Shown piece after piece: positions 53,317 through 61,304 of a stretch of DNA of 64,000 bases. The DNA comes from Micromonospora marina (GTDB lineage: Bacteria > Actinomycetota > Actinomycetes > Mycobacteriales > Micromonosporaceae). The notes below the pieces were generated by a model. The model was not told the DNA's origin. It searched no databases and saw only the letters and a program-made list of their open reading frames with translations. The stretch is taken from NCBI RefSeq assembly GCF_900091565.1, contig NZ_FMCV01000025.1:45303-109302 (forward strand), read 5' to 3'. A program made the translations under genes and the position numbers. Within the stretch, counting starts at the first letter, position 1, and every line of letters starts with the position of its first letter.

Positions 53317-53469
53317 CCGATCCCGCGTCCAGGCGGGATGCCGGGTCGGCACGGGGAATCGGCGTCCGTCCGCGCAGGTGCGGCTCTCGCCGGCCGGTCG
53401 CCGTCCGGGCGTCGCCGTGGGGGCGCCCGGACGGCGATCGGTGACGCGCGCCGGTGGTGGCATCACCGC

Positions 53470-53760
53470 TCACCGGTTCAGGTCGAGGACCTCGGCCTCG
53501 CTGAGCGCGGTGAGCAACTCGACCGTGTCCTCGACGGCGGTGTCGAAGGGGATCCCGTACTCCGCCGCGACCTGACGGCCGATCTCCGCCACGCTCCGTT
53601 CGCCGTCGATGGCCCGGTAGATGAAGGCGGCGGTGTCCGACAGCTCGAACGCCTGCCCCTGACTGGCCACGAAGAGCTTGCCCCGGAAGTTGCGGACCCG
53701 TAGACCCTGACGGGTCTGCGGCACCACACTCTGCGCGGTGCTCGCGTCGATCATCGACAT
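53470..53760 (-). CDS. PqqD-like RiPP recognition element
   Basis: 96 residues starting MSMIDASTAQ. The PqqD/RRE fold is clear: GKLFVASQGQAFELSDTAAF then IYRAIDGERSVAEIGRQVAA and ALSEAEVLDL. PqqD-type proteins bind the leader peptide and present it to the modifying enzyme. It comes third in the peptide-AsnB-protease-PqqD block, the counterpart of lasso B1. Confidence 0.87.
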   Translation of the reverse strand: MSMIDASTAQSVVPQTRQGLRVRNFRGKLFVASQGQAFELSDTAAFIYRAIDGERSVAEIGRQVAAEYGIPFDTAVEDTVELLTALSEAEVLDLNR

Positions 53761-53844
53761 CACGTACTCACTTCCCTCGAACGGGTGACGCCCCACGTCG
53801 GGGCCGCGCCGACGCCCTGCTGGCGGCGGCGGTTGACGCGCTCC

Positions 53845-54645
53845 TCACTCCTCGTCCCGTCCCACCACCGCCCGTTGCAGGTGTAGGACGAACATCGGCA
53901 CGTTGTTGATGGTGTGCGCGAGCAGCGCCGGATAGATCGATCCGGACAGCAGGGTGAGGACCAGCAGCGCGGCAGCCGCAATGATCTCCAGCATCGTCGC
54001 CCGAGTCGAGCCCCGCCAGTTCTGTCCCGGCGACACGTGGTGCCGGGCCACGAAGGCCACCGCGGCGAGCAGGCCCAGGGGCAGCGTCGCCGTGGCGGCG
54101 GCCGTGAGTACAACCGCGCGGAAAAGGACCTCCTCCCCCGCCGGGCTCACGATGGTGGTAAATGCCCGCGCCAGCGTGTGCGACGAGGATGTGGGTCCCA
54201 TCAGAAAGGCCAACTCGCCCCGGACGAGACCGCGCACGTCCATGCCGGACATCGCGATCAGCGCGCCGCCGAGCACGACGGCGACCACGAACCATGTCCA
54301 GTCCGCCCCGACGCTCAGCCAGCTCGCTCCGCCAATGGTCACCAGCGCCAGTGCGCCCACCGGCGCGGTCAGGCCCAGCAGGGCCTCGACCCAGAAGCTC
54401 GTCCCGCTGCGCCCGTCGCGAGGCAGGCCCCACGGCAGGAGCAGGAGCGCGACCTCCACGATCAGCAGGACCGACACGATCCATCCGTCGCCGGGCCCGG
54501 CGATGGACGCCGGCCATACGGCCGCCGCGAAGGCGAGGACGCATCCGGCGGCTGCCAACCGTGCCGGCGAAGGCAGCCACTCGCGGGTGTCCAGAACGGG
54601 CACCCGCTTCGTGCCGTCGGCGCGGTTGGCGGTGAGGCTGGCCAT
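53845..54645 (-). CDS. CPBP (CAAX/ABI) intramembrane metalloprotease
   Basis: 266 residues, seven or eight hydrophobic segments. The three CPBP motifs are present: SPAGEEVLFRAVVL (EExxxR), VAFVARHHVS (FxxxH) and LLAHTINNVP (HxxxN). An integral-membrane glutamic-type protease. In this operon it would remove the leader or export and cleave the product, replacing the B2 transglutaminase-like protease of lasso clusters. Confidence 0.85.
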   Translation of the reverse strand: MASLTANRADGTKRVPVLDTREWLPSPARLAAAGCVLAFAAAVWPASIAGPGDGWIVSVLLIVEVALLLLPWGLPRDGRSGTSFWVEALLGLTAPVGALALVTIGGASWLSVGADWTWFVVAVVLGGALIAMSGMDVRGLVRGELAFLMGPTSSSHTLARAFTTIVSPAGEEVLFRAVVLTAAATATLPLGLLAAVAFVARHHVSPGQNWRGSTRATMLEIIAAAALLVLTLLSGSIYPALLAHTINNVPMFVLHLQRAVVGRDEE

Positions 54646-54652
54646 GGCGGAC

Positions 54653-56884
54653 CTAGTCCGTCGCGGTGAGCACGAGCTCGTCCGCGGCCGGCGACGGTGA
54701 GATGACGACCAGACGTAGATCCACCGCCTCCGACAGCAGCTCCTCGACCGCGGTGAGTGGAACCCGCGTCACATCCGCCACCTCCTGCGCCGTGCGTGCC
54801 CCGTCCAGCGCGGCAAGGAACCCGCCCCAGCCGGGTGTGTCCGCGTCGTCCACGACGTACTCGATGGCGCCGTCAACGACCACGTACCAGTTTTCCTGGT
54901 CGGCGGGGGACCGCAGCAGCATCACGTTGTCAGCCAGGACGGGTATGGCATCCGGCCGGACCGCCGGGCGGCGGACGGTCATCCGGTCGACGGTTTCTCG
55001 TTCGGCGTTCCAGTCGACGACCGTGACGGCGCAGGGCTGCACGTCGATCCGGCTGACCGATGGCGGCGCCGGCGGCCGCGCGGCCATCTGCTCGAGCAGA
55101 CCCAGGTTGACCAGATGCAGCAGGAACTCGACGTGGCCCGCCTCCGGCTCGGCCGCGAGCTGGCGGGCCAGGCTGCGCAGGTTGTCACCGTCGATGTGCT
55201 CCTTGGCCTGCGGCCCCGCCAGCGCCTCCTCGATGAGGGCACCGTCCTGCTGGGTCAACATCCGGGCGAACGTGCGGTAGGTGTACCGCACTCCGTCACC
55301 GTAGAAGAACGGGTTCTTGGGGCGCTCGACGACCTCGTCTGGGAGGATGCCGCGCATCGCCTGCCGGAGGATCCGCTTGTCCCACACCAGTCCTGCCCTC
55401 ATCGAGGGAGGTACGGCGGCGACCAGTTCGACCAGCCGGTGGTCCAGGAAGGGAACCCGGCTCTCGATGCCGTTGCCCGCCGCGGTGCGGTCCTCGTGCC
55501 AGCAGTTGTATTGCAGGATGTCCCGGTACTTCCACCGGAAGTACTGCTGGTAGGCGTCCGTGGAGTCCGCCGGGGCCGTGCCGAGCGCGTCCTCGCGCAG
55601 CAGCGGTAGCGGGAAGTGTTCCGACCACGCGGCGAGGTCGGGGTTGGCGTATCGGTGCCGCTGGCCCGCCATGGCGCGCAGGTTGACGAGGAAGTCGTCC
55701 CAGTCGCCGCCGGCGGCGATCTGCGGCGAGTAGCCGCCGTTGAACTCGTCACTGCCGGCGCCGAGCATCATGGCCTTGATCTCGGGGTGGGCCAGCCTGA
55801 CGTAGCTGTACATGTGGTGCTTGTAGTAGATCTCGGGCCCGCACACCGGCGACTCGAGCAGCCACAACAGGTGTTTCCAGTCCTCCGGCGACGGCGTCTG
55901 GTCCGTGTCGTACAGGATCTGGTGATTCGGCAGATCCAGCATCCGCGCGATGCGTTGGCCGCCCTCCGCGTCACCGTTGGCGAGGGTGCTGCCGTTGAGT
56001 GCGGTGAACGTCCGGAGCGGGTTTTTCCGTCGGGCGAACGCCGCGACCGCGGCGGAGTCGATGCCACCGCTGAGGAAGAGGCCGATCTCCACGTCCGCCA
56101 TGCCGCAGTCGTCGACCGACGAGGCCAGCAGCTCGCGGTAGCGGTCGACAAACTCGGTTTCGGAGAGGGCACCGTCGCCGGCGTAGTCAGGGAGGGACCA
56201 GTACCGGTGTGTGGCGGAGCGCCCCGATCCGAGGTCCACCGTCACGATGGTGCCGGCGTCGACGAGGTTGATGTCCTGGAACCAGGTGTTGACCGGTGCG
56301 GCGCTGAACATCGGCGCCTTGGTGAGGGCCTGATCCGTCAGCGCCCCCGCCCAGTCCAGGCGACGGGGAACGGCAGCATCCTCGAACAGCGCCTTCATCT
56401 CGGAGCCGAAGACGACGCGCTCCGTGTTCAGGTGGTAGAAGAGGGGCTTGACGCCGAACCGGTCCCGCGCGAAGAGCAGCTGGTTCCTCCGCCGGTCCCA
56501 GAGGACGAGGGCGAACATGCCGCGGACCCGGTCGAGAAAGCGCAGACCGTCGCGCAGGTATAGGTGGATGAGCACCTCGCAGTCGGACTGCGTTCGCAGG
56601 CGGGTGCCGGCGGGCAGGGTCGTGGCCAACTCGCGGTGGTTGTAGATCTCGCCGTTAGCGATCAGGACGACGTTGTCACCGTCGTCGGTGAGTGGCTGGC
56701 CCCCGCCGACGAGATCGACGAGTGACAGCCGGGCGAACGCGAGTGCGACCGGCCCATGCAGTAGCAGTCTCTCCTCGTCCGGTCCACGGTGCGCCACCGC
56801 ACGGGCCATCCGCTTCACCAGGTCGTGTGTCTCGGACCCGAGATTGGCACCGTCGAGGCGAGCCACACCGGCCAATCCGCACAT
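54653..56884 (-). CDS. Asparagine-synthetase-like enzyme (AsnB/lasso-cyclase family)
   Basis: 743 residues. MCGLAGVARLDG carries the N-terminal catalytic Cys2 of the glutaminase domain, with RLSLVDL and NGEIYNHRELA; lasso cyclases often lose this. The synthetase part has the PP-loop IGLFLSGGIDSAAVAAF and later GAGSDEFNGGY and RVPFLDHRLVELVA. An extra ~130-residue C-terminus (VMLLRSPADQENWYVVVDGA ... AQEVADVTRVPLTAVEELL) is small-winged-helix-like and absent from housekeeping AsnB. It adenylates a carboxylate for amide formation. Confidence 0.87.
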   Translation of the reverse strand: MCGLAGVARLDGANLGSETHDLVKRMARAVAHRGPDEERLLLHGPVALAFARLSLVDLVGGGQPLTDDGDNVVLIANGEIYNHRELATTLPAGTRLRTQSDCEVLIHLYLRDGLRFLDRVRGMFALVLWDRRRNQLLFARDRFGVKPLFYHLNTERVVFGSEMKALFEDAAVPRRLDWAGALTDQALTKAPMFSAAPVNTWFQDINLVDAGTIVTVDLGSGRSATHRYWSLPDYAGDGALSETEFVDRYRELLASSVDDCGMADVEIGLFLSGGIDSAAVAAFARRKNPLRTFTALNGSTLANGDAEGGQRIARMLDLPNHQILYDTDQTPSPEDWKHLLWLLESPVCGPEIYYKHHMYSYVRLAHPEIKAMMLGAGSDEFNGGYSPQIAAGGDWDDFLVNLRAMAGQRHRYANPDLAAWSEHFPLPLLREDALGTAPADSTDAYQQYFRWKYRDILQYNCWHEDRTAAGNGIESRVPFLDHRLVELVAAVPPSMRAGLVWDKRILRQAMRGILPDEVVERPKNPFFYGDGVRYTYRTFARMLTQQDGALIEEALAGPQAKEHIDGDNLRSLARQLAAEPEAGHVEFLLHLVNLGLLEQMAARPPAPPSVSRIDVQPCAVTVVDWNAERETVDRMTVRRPAVRPDAIPVLADNVMLLRSPADQENWYVVVDGAIEYVVDDADTPGWGGFLAALDGARTAQEVADVTRVPLTAVEELLSEAVDLRLVVISPSPAADELVLTATD

Positions 56885-56954
56885 CGTCTTCCCTGCCTCT
56901 GTGAGTAGAGCGGCACCTCTGCGGCGCCACGGCTCCTGGTCGCGGCCCGCCGTC

Positions 56955-56994
56955 GAGTCGGGGCGCCCGCGTTCGTCGCTGGGCGCCCCGACTC
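56955..56994 (-). terminator. Strong hairpin between precursor peptide and AsnB-like gene
   Basis: A perfect 14-bp stem, GAGTCGGGGCGCCC and its complement, with a 12-nt loop, starts 6 nt after the peptide stop. As in many RiPP operons it could let most transcripts stop after the precursor. Confidence 0.75.
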
Positions 56995-56999
56995 CCGCA

Positions 57000-57068
57000 T
57001 CACGGGGTGACGCCCAGGATGACGGCGAAGGTCACCTTCTTCGCAACCGGCTTCACGTACTTCTTCAT
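57000..57068 (-). CDS. Candidate 22-residue RiPP precursor peptide
   Basis: Twenty-two codons after a strong GGGAGGTGAGCGAG ribosome site, 8 nt from ATG. The peptide starts MKKYVKPVAKK and ends FAVILGVTP. The YxxP followed by F and a late LG resembles lasso leader wording (YxxPxLxxxGxF...G) with about one residue less, but almost no core follows. Directly upstream of the AsnB-like gene and separated from it by a hairpin. Either a very short core is used, or this is a novel peptide substrate; a translated leader for attenuation is another option. Confidence 0.6.
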   Translation of the reverse strand: MKKYVKPVAKKVTFAVILGVTP

Positions 57069-57606
57069 CTCGCTCACCTCCCTCCCCCAATGTGGCCACG
57101 CACGGCTTCACCCTGCGTGACTACACCAAAGGGAGGGAAATGAGAAATGGGCTGGAATAAACCCTCGATAGCGCGTCCGCGATGACCAAGATTTTACTCA
57201 CCCCCGGTCAAATAGCATTGACGTTCACCTCCGCACAAGGCGATCCGGAATTCCGCCTCCGCTGTGCGATGAGCCGAGTCAAGCATGACGTTCCAGCCCC
57301 GTCAAGCCCCGCCGGGACGAAGTCGTCGACAAGGCCGCACGCACTTTCGGACGAGCCCTCGACCAACCTCCCGAACACCTATATTCCCAGCTCAAAAGCT
57401 TGATCGAGCCAGAGATTCGGCCCACAACGAATCGTTGGCCGTCGAGTTTCTGGGGGCCTATAATGACTGCATGATAATGCCGGCGGCGACGGTGGCAATC
57501 GCGTCCTCTTTCAATACCTCAAAGCGTTCGCGCCAGCACCTGGATGCAACCTCAGGCGCGACGACAAACGGTCGCCGGCCACTCCGTCGGGCGAAATAGG
57601 CTCCCG
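57069..57606. other. Divergent promoter of peptide operon and AurF-like gene
   Basis: 538 bp of markedly lower GC. It contains an inverted repeat CACGCA (57097-57102) / TGCGTG (57114-57119). Short plus frames (for example from 57182) lack ribosome sites. Presumably promoters for both directions. Confidence 0.5.
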
Positions 57607-58605
57607 ATGTACACCGAGCAGGCTCTCGCCGACCTGGTGCGAATCCGAGCGGGTCGACGAGACGCGGCGACCCGGGAAGCCGGCCGCTACGACAGCCGGT
57701 TCAAGCAGTGGGACGAGCGTGCGAGCGTACGCCGAAAGCCGCGGCGGGTACTCGAGTCGCAGGATCCGGAGACGCTCTACTTCCCGCCCGAACTGCTCCC
57801 GGTCGTCTCCCACCCGCTGGTGCGGGCGAGAGGGCCCGAGGTGGTGCGCCGCCTGCTCGTGTACCGGCTCTACGACTACCTGCACTTCACCACGGATCTC
57901 GAGGAGATCGCCGTGATGCCCGTGGCGACGAGGATCAGCCGGGGGCGGGCCGGACTGCACCTGCCCGAGAAGATGCGCGCCGACGCGTTCAAGATCGTGA
58001 CGGACGAGGCGTGGCACGCGCAGTTCTCCTACGACCTCATCCGTCAGGTGGAGGAGGGGACCGGGATCGCCTGGCAGGACGGGGACCTACCGGCGTTCGT
58101 GCCGCGTCTGGACGCGATCCGAGTACGCCTGCCCGAGCACCTCCGGGGCGCCGAGGGCCTGTTGTTCTCCGTCGTCAGCGAGACCCTCATCTCGAGCATC
58201 CTCGCCGACGTGCCGCGCGACCACCGGTTGCCGCAGGCGGTCCGGGAACTCGTCCGCGACCATGCCGAGGACGAGGGTCGGCACCACGTCTACTTCCGCA
58301 CGGTCCTGCACCACTTCTGGCCCGCGCTGGGCACCTCGGCGCAACGCGCGATCGGCCCCTACCTGCCCGAGATCATCCTCGCCTTCCTGGAGCCCGACTA
58401 TCGGGCGGTTGCGCGCAGCCTGCGTCGGATCGGCCACGGCGCAGCCGAGATCGAGCAGATCCTCGCCGAGTCGTGGCCGAACGCACGGGTAGCGAGGGAC
58501 GCCGCGAAGGCCGCCCGCTGCGTGATCAAATACCTGGCCGAGGTCGGCTCCCTCGACGATCCGCAGACGGCCGAGGCCTTCGCCGCCGCCGGTCTGGTCA
58601 GCTGA
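57607..58605 (+). CDS. AurF-like diiron N-oxygenase
   Basis: 332 residues from ATG 57607. All expected carboxylate/His ligands can be placed: Glu in TDLEEIAVMP, Glu/His in TDEAWHAQF, Glu in VVSETLIS, and the H-E-H set in VRDHAEDEGRHHVYF. AurF/CmlI enzymes oxidise arylamines or amines to hydroxylamines, nitroso or nitro groups. It is divergent from the peptide operon and probably tailors its product. IS630 debris begins just after its stop. Confidence 0.83.
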   Translation: MYTEQALADLVRIRAGRRDAATREAGRYDSRFKQWDERASVRRKPRRVLESQDPETLYFPPELLPVVSHPLVRARGPEVVRRLLVYRLYDYLHFTTDLEEIAVMPVATRISRGRAGLHLPEKMRADAFKIVTDEAWHAQFSYDLIRQVEEGTGIAWQDGDLPAFVPRLDAIRVRLPEHLRGAEGLLFSVVSETLISSILADVPRDHRLPQAVRELVRDHAEDEGRHHVYFRTVLHHFWPALGTSAQRAIGPYLPEIILAFLEPDYRAVARSLRRIGHGAAEIEQILAESWPNARVARDAAKAARCVIKYLAEVGSLDDPQTAEAFAAAGLVS

Positions 58606-58623
58606 CCCGCCGCCCGTACGGAG

Positions 58624-59139
58624 GTCCGGCAGTTCCACGGCTGCTACTCCGTGGGCGACGACCAGCTCTGGGGCGTCATGCGGCGCCGCAAGAGCAGCGC
58701 GAACACCCTCGCGGCGCTCAAGTCGATCCGGGCCGCCCTTCCGGACGGGCGCCAATCTACGTGATCCTGGACAACCTGTCCGCGCACAAAAGCAAGAAGA
58801 TCCGGGCCTGGGCGGCACGCAACAAGGTCGAGCTCTGCTTCACCCCGACCTACGCCTCCTGGGCCAACCCAATCGAGGCCCAGTTCGGGCCGCTACGCAC
58901 CTTCGTGATCGCCGGCTCGAACCACCCGAACCACCCGGCGCCAGCTCGAAAACTGCAGGACTACCTGCGGTGGCGCAACGCCAACGCCCGCCACCCGACG
59001 TCCTGGCCGCCCAACGCCGCGAACGCGCCCGCATCCGCATCCGCATCCGCATCCGCAGCGAACGACAACGACGCTGGGGCCAACCCACCACCCGCGCAGC
59101 CTGACCCAACACTCCAAACGTCCGTGGTCACGGCACTAG
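58624..59139 (+). pseudogene. IS630 transposase, 3' fragment (copy 1)
   Basis: It starts abruptly at VRQFHGCYSVGDDQLWGVMR, next to the aurF end, and runs VILDNLSAHKSKKIRAWAA, FTPTYASWANPIEAQFGPLR, YLRWRNANARHP. These are the second Asp and the Glu of the DDE core. A 1-nt loss near 58750 relative to copy 2 breaks the frame. It ends at its terminal repeat, which abuts copy 2. Confidence 0.85.
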
Positions 59140-59156
59140 CTAGTGCCGTGACCACG
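59123..59156. repeat. 34-bp perfect palindrome: abutting IS630 ends
   Basis: CGTGGTCACGGCACTAG is followed directly by its exact complement, with CTAG at the centre. The outer sequence stays similar (CCAACAC...). It is the right end of copy 1 joined to the left end of copy 2. Confidence 0.8.
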
Positions 59157-60496
59157 AACGTTCACGGTGTTGGTTGACACGCCGTTCGGCCTGTCGGTCC
59201 GGCGCACATCCAGCCACCGCTGCTCATCCAACGCCCCCACCGCCAGCCGCCCCACGCCGGTCCGTTCACGACCCGAGCAGCCTCACCCTCAGTCACCCGC
59301 TGACGACGGACAAACAGTGCGCACCTCTGCAAGATCAGCTGTACCTAGCTCTGCACTCCAGGCCGTACCCCGACAGCAGCTGCTCAGAATCACCCGCCGA
59401 GGAACTGGCTCCCCGATCCGGCTGCGACGGGCGATGGTCGTGCTCGCCTCGGCCGGTGGGAACACGGTGCCGGCCATCGCTCGCCTGGTCCAGGCCGACG
59501 AGGGCACGATCCGGCAGGTCATCCACCGGTTCAACGAGATGGGGATGGCCAGCCTGGACCCTCAGTGGGCGGGTGGCCGTCCCCGCCAGATCAGTCCTGA
59601 CGAGGAGCAGTTCATCGTCGAGACGGCCAACACCCGCCCCGAGAAACTGGGGCGACCGTTCACCCGCTGGAGCATCCGCAAGCTCGCCGAGCACCTGAGC
59701 TCACATGCCGCCCGCCGGGTCCGGGTCGGACGGGAACGGCTGCGGCAAATCCTGCACCGACACCGAATCAGCTTCCAGAGAACCAAGACGTGGAAGGAGT
59801 CCACCGACCCGCAGCGTGACGTCAAGCTCGCCCGGATCGAATACGTGAGCAGTCACTTTCCGCAGCGGGTGTTCGCGTTCGACGAGTTCGGCCCTCTGGT
59901 GATCCGGCCGCAGGCCGGAACCGGGTGGGCGCCCGAGGGCCATCCGCGTCGGCTGCCCGCGAACTACCCACAAGCTGCACGGCGTCCGGCAGTTCCACGG
60001 CTGCTACAGCGTCGGCGACGATCAACTCTGGGGCGTCGTGCGGCGTCGTAGGAGCGCCGCGAACACCCTCGCCGCGCTCAAGTCGATCCGCGCCGCCCGC
60101 CCGGACGGCGCACCGATCTACGTGATCCTGGACAACCTGTCCGCGCACAAAGGCCGCAAGATCCGAGCGTGGGCGGCTCGGAACAAGGTCGAGCTCTGCT
60201 TCACCCCGACCTACGCCTCCTGGGCCAACCCGATCGAGGCCCAGTTCGGGCCGCTGCGCACCTTCGTCATCGCCGGCTCGGACCACCCCAACCACACCGT
60301 GTTGACCCGGCGGCTGCAGGCCTACCTGCGCTGGCGCAACGCCAACGCCCGCCACCCCGACGTCCTGGCCGCTCAACGCCGCGAACGCGCCCGCATCCGC
60401 ATCCGCATCCGCAGCGAACGACAACGACGCTGGGGCCAGGCCGCCACCCGCGCAGCCTGACCCCAACACCGTCAACGTTCGTGGTCAGAGCACTAG
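59140..60496 (+). mobile_element. IS630-family element (copy 2)
   Basis: Left end CTAGTGCCGTGACCACGAACG; right end CGTTCGTGGTCAGAGCACTAG, an imperfect inverted repeat, both with the TA expected for IS630/mariner targets. It carries one transposase gene with a frameshift. Confidence 0.75.
59317..60460 (+). pseudogene. IS630-family transposase, frameshifted (copy 2)
   Basis: The N-terminal HTH region (RLRRAMVVLASAGGNTVPAI, GTIRQVIHRFNEMG) and first catalytic Asp (RVFAFDEFGPLVIRP) are in one frame up to about 59966. An extra C after AACTAC shifts the frame, and KLHGVRQFHGCYSVGDD to the end (VILDNLSAHKGRK, SWANPIEAQFGPL) is in another. The start is taken as GTG 59317 but is uncertain. Inactive unless ribosomes slip. 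Confidence 0.8.
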
Positions 60497-60557
60497 CCCG
60501 AGCGCGACCACATCCAGGCCCGTACTGACTCCCCCTCCGCGGGCTTCGAGCGCTGCC

Positions 60558-61127
60558 TCAGGGCAGGACGCGGACGCCGGGCCAGCGTTCGGCTGGGCGG
60601 TGGCGGGCTAGTCGTTGCCGGGAGACCTCCGGGCTGACTCTGGTCGGGTTGCGCCGCCACACCCCGTCGAGCAGGTCGTCAAGGCCGTGCGGTGCGCAGA
60701 CCACGATCTGGTCGTGCGCGTCGAGGCGGACGGCCACGGCGGTGGCGTATTCGGGCCAGGTGGCGACCTCGTCGGCGATGGTGCGCAACGGGGTCACCGG
60801 GTCGCCGCCGAACTTGACGGGATACCAGGTGTGCACGGCGGCCTGGTTTTTCGCCTCCCACGGAGGATCCGGCCAGGCCGCCACCAGCCGCAGGGTGGCC
60901 CGCTCGTCGTTGTCGCGGCTCAGGTCCGTCGGGTCGACGAAGACGACATCGACGTCACGCACCGATGACGGGTCGAAGCCCTGACCGTACCGCTCGGCCC
61001 AGACGAGGTCGCGGATGGTGCCAGCGCCAATCCAGGCGTCCGGGAGGCCGGAGTCCCGGACGACGCCCAGCGCCCGGATCAGCCACGGGCTCCGCTGGGC
61101 CAGGTCTCGCAGTTCGTCTTCCCGCAT
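60558..61127 (-). CDS. Nucleotidyltransferase family protein (DUF925-like)
   Basis: 189 residues. The start MREDELRDLAQRSPWLIRAL, then PDAWIGAGTIRDLVW and SSVRDVDVVFVDPTDLS (DxD) follows the COG3575/DUF925 proteins, with PLRTIADEVATWPEYATAVA near the end. They have a nucleotidyltransferase fold and no assigned reaction. Confidence 0.85.
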   Translation of the reverse strand: MREDELRDLAQRSPWLIRALGVVRDSGLPDAWIGAGTIRDLVWAERYGQGFDPSSVRDVDVVFVDPTDLSRDNDERATLRLVAAWPDPPWEAKNQAAVHTWYPVKFGGDPVTPLRTIADEVATWPEYATAVAVRLDAHDQIVVCAPHGLDDLLDGVWRRNPTRVSPEVSRQRLARHRPAERWPGVRVLP

Positions 61128-61304
61128 TGTTTCCCCAGGTTGCCACTGTTGGATTCCTGATCAGTCGAACAACCGGCCCACGAGGGCACCCTGGCCGGAT
61201 TGCAGGACGTGCGCGGCCCATAACGGTACCCAGGACCAACTCCGGATCCCGGCACCGCCTCCGTAGACGCAGCATGAGTTCCCCCCGCTTTGATGGAGCG
61301 GTGG

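Noticed and set aside
57182..57403. 73-codon plus frame upstream of the AurF-like gene
   Set aside because: No ribosome site, no leader-like motif, and it lies in low-GC promoter sequence.
41663..58605. Standard lasso-peptide cluster
   Set aside because: PqqD and AsnB-like genes fit, but no transglutaminase-like B2 protease and no precursor with a 15-25 residue core starting with Gly is seen.
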